IMG/VR virus record: IMGVR_UViG_3300000242_000005
Coordinates: 1-25,819 of that record
Source of the DNA: a virus
Reading direction: 5' to 3' (one strand)
Length of the DNA stretch: 25,819 bases
The number at the start of each line of letters is the position of its first letter. Position 1 is the first letter of the stretch. Shown piece after piece: positions 25,363 through 25,819 of this stretch. A program made the position numbers and the translations under genes. Under the pieces are notes generated by a model. The model was not told the DNA's origin, made no database searches, and saw nothing but the letters and a program-made list of their open reading frames with translations.

Positions 25363-25370
25363 CAAAGATA
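25363..25370 (-). promoter_or_regulatory. Candidate Bacteroidota promoter -7 box TATCTTTG for the packaging/head operon
   Basis: TATCTTTG on the minus strand matches TAnnTTTG exactly and lies in a 71-base gene-free gap, 29 bases before the ATG at 25333. Transcription would start near 25356 and give a leader of about 23 bases. The 13-base string TATCTTTGTAAAA is shared with the candidate at 14449-14456. A clear TTG at -33 is missing, but the spacing to the gene is good. Confidence 0.5.
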
Positions 25371-25404
25371 TGAAAAATATAACTACTAATAATAATTTTT
25401 ACCA

Positions 25405-25770
25405 CTAGTTTGGTGGTGGTATAGGTTGACCTATTATTAAAGATAAAGAAGTTGGGTTAACCTGTTCCTCTATCGTATTAAAAATACCTAGTTCCAACGC
25501 AGCTACCGCTTCCGTACCCATTGCAGTTATAACCCAATTAGTAACTATCTCGTTAGTTAAATCCTCAAAAGGAATAAACTCAGTTATAGTTGAGGTATCT
25601 AAAATTTGTGTCCCAACCGTTGAGGCTTGATAAGGTTGGCCATTAGGCATAATATCCTCGTTACTAGCCCCTAAAATACTCCAATGTACCTTGTAAACCA
25701 CATCAGGGTTTTCATTTTCAATAGGGTAAGCGTCTACCCTTGTGCAATTCCATAAATAACTTACTGTCAT
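25405..25770 (-). CDS. Small conserved environmental-phage protein (121 aa)
   Basis: This 121-residue protein starts at ATG 25770. It has a strand-rich start (MTVSYLWNCTRVDAYPIENE, then VVYKVHWSILGASN). A middle segment, ITEFIPFEDLTNEIVTNWVI, is followed by a helix with MGTEAVAALELGIFNTIEEQ. The end, VNPTSLSLIIGQPIPPPN, is proline-rich. The pattern of a small beta sheet, a PFEDLTEExVxxWV motif and a C-terminal helix with a short Pro-rich tail resembles a family of unknown function common in marine phages (I believe DUF7936). Such genes often lie near fibre or structural genes. No enzyme or membrane feature is seen. Confidence 0.7.
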   Translation of the reverse strand: MTVSYLWNCTRVDAYPIENENPDVVYKVHWSILGASNEDIMPNGQPYQASTVGTQILDTSTITEFIPFEDLTNEIVTNWVITAMGTEAVAALELGIFNTIEEQVNPTSLSLIIGQPIPPPN

Positions 25771-25781
25771 AATTTTTGTTT

Positions 25782-25819
25782 TTAATCTTTAAATATATCA
25801 ACCCAAACATCATCTCCTA
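25782..25819 (-). CDS. C-terminal end of an upstream gene (partial)
   Basis: Only eleven codons and a TAA (25782-25784) are visible, reading GDDVWVDIFKD on the minus strand. The other two frames are less protein-like. The 11-base gap to the next ATG fits the tight packing of the module. Identity cannot be judged from so little sequence. Confidence 0.4.
   Translation of the reverse strand, partial: GDDVWVDIFKD

Noticed and set aside
25396-25420. Hairpin at the end of the 121-aa gene as a terminator
   Set aside because: The stem is only five base pairs (ACCAC/GTGGT) with a seven-base loop, and the following bases are AAAAATTATT rather than a T-run.
1-25819. Antiviral defence, toxin-antitoxin, integrase, lysis or tRNA genes
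   Set aside because: I looked for typical motifs in the translated genes and gaps and found none. The window is filled by structural genes.

Overview
This window is part of the late structural module of a tailed, short-tailed (podovirus-type) bacteriophage or prophage. Every gene I can support lies on the minus strand, so the module reads from about 25.8 kb down to 1. The likely host is a member of the Bacteroidota, probably a marine or freshwater Flavobacteriia relative. The reasons are AT-rich DNA, A/T-only leaders with no Shine-Dalgarno sequence before almost every ATG, promoter-like boxes of the Bacteroidota form TAnnTTTG (two of them exactly TATCTTTG), and proteins that resemble those of crAss-like and other environmental Bacteroidota phages. 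That kinship is judged from remembered family features, not from a database search.

Layout in transcription order. (1) 25819-22583: the end of an unknown gene, a small conserved phage protein, a small coiled-coil protein, a fibre protein with 153-bp repeats, a 75-aa protein, a GroES-like protein, and two small overlapping genes just before the terminase. (2) 22608-15337: large terminase, portal, acidic scaffold and HK97-type major capsid protein, closed by a strong terminator. (3) 15267-14515: one conserved 250-aa gene lying between two strong terminators. (4) 14434-7510: two collar or adaptor proteins, a very large 1616-aa tail nozzle (muzzle) with a cysteine-rich C-terminus, and a 57-aa protein. 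(5) 7497-1: a tail protein, a cupin-like protein, and three genes of increasing size (321, 622 and more than 1108 aa) that look like internal virion or ejection proteins. The last runs off the window.

How they work together: the terminase packages DNA through the portal into a shell of major capsid protein assembled on the scaffold. The adaptor proteins and nozzle then close the portal vertex and form the short tail. The internal proteins are expected to leave the virion ahead of the DNA and build a channel through the cell envelope. From portal to ejection proteins the order matches T7 genes 8-9-10-11-12-14-15-16. The terminase is first rather than last, and the protein sizes fit crAss-like phages better than T7. 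No sheath, tape-measure, integrase, lysis, replication, tRNA or CRISPR feature is visible. No gene-free stretch reaches 300 bases.
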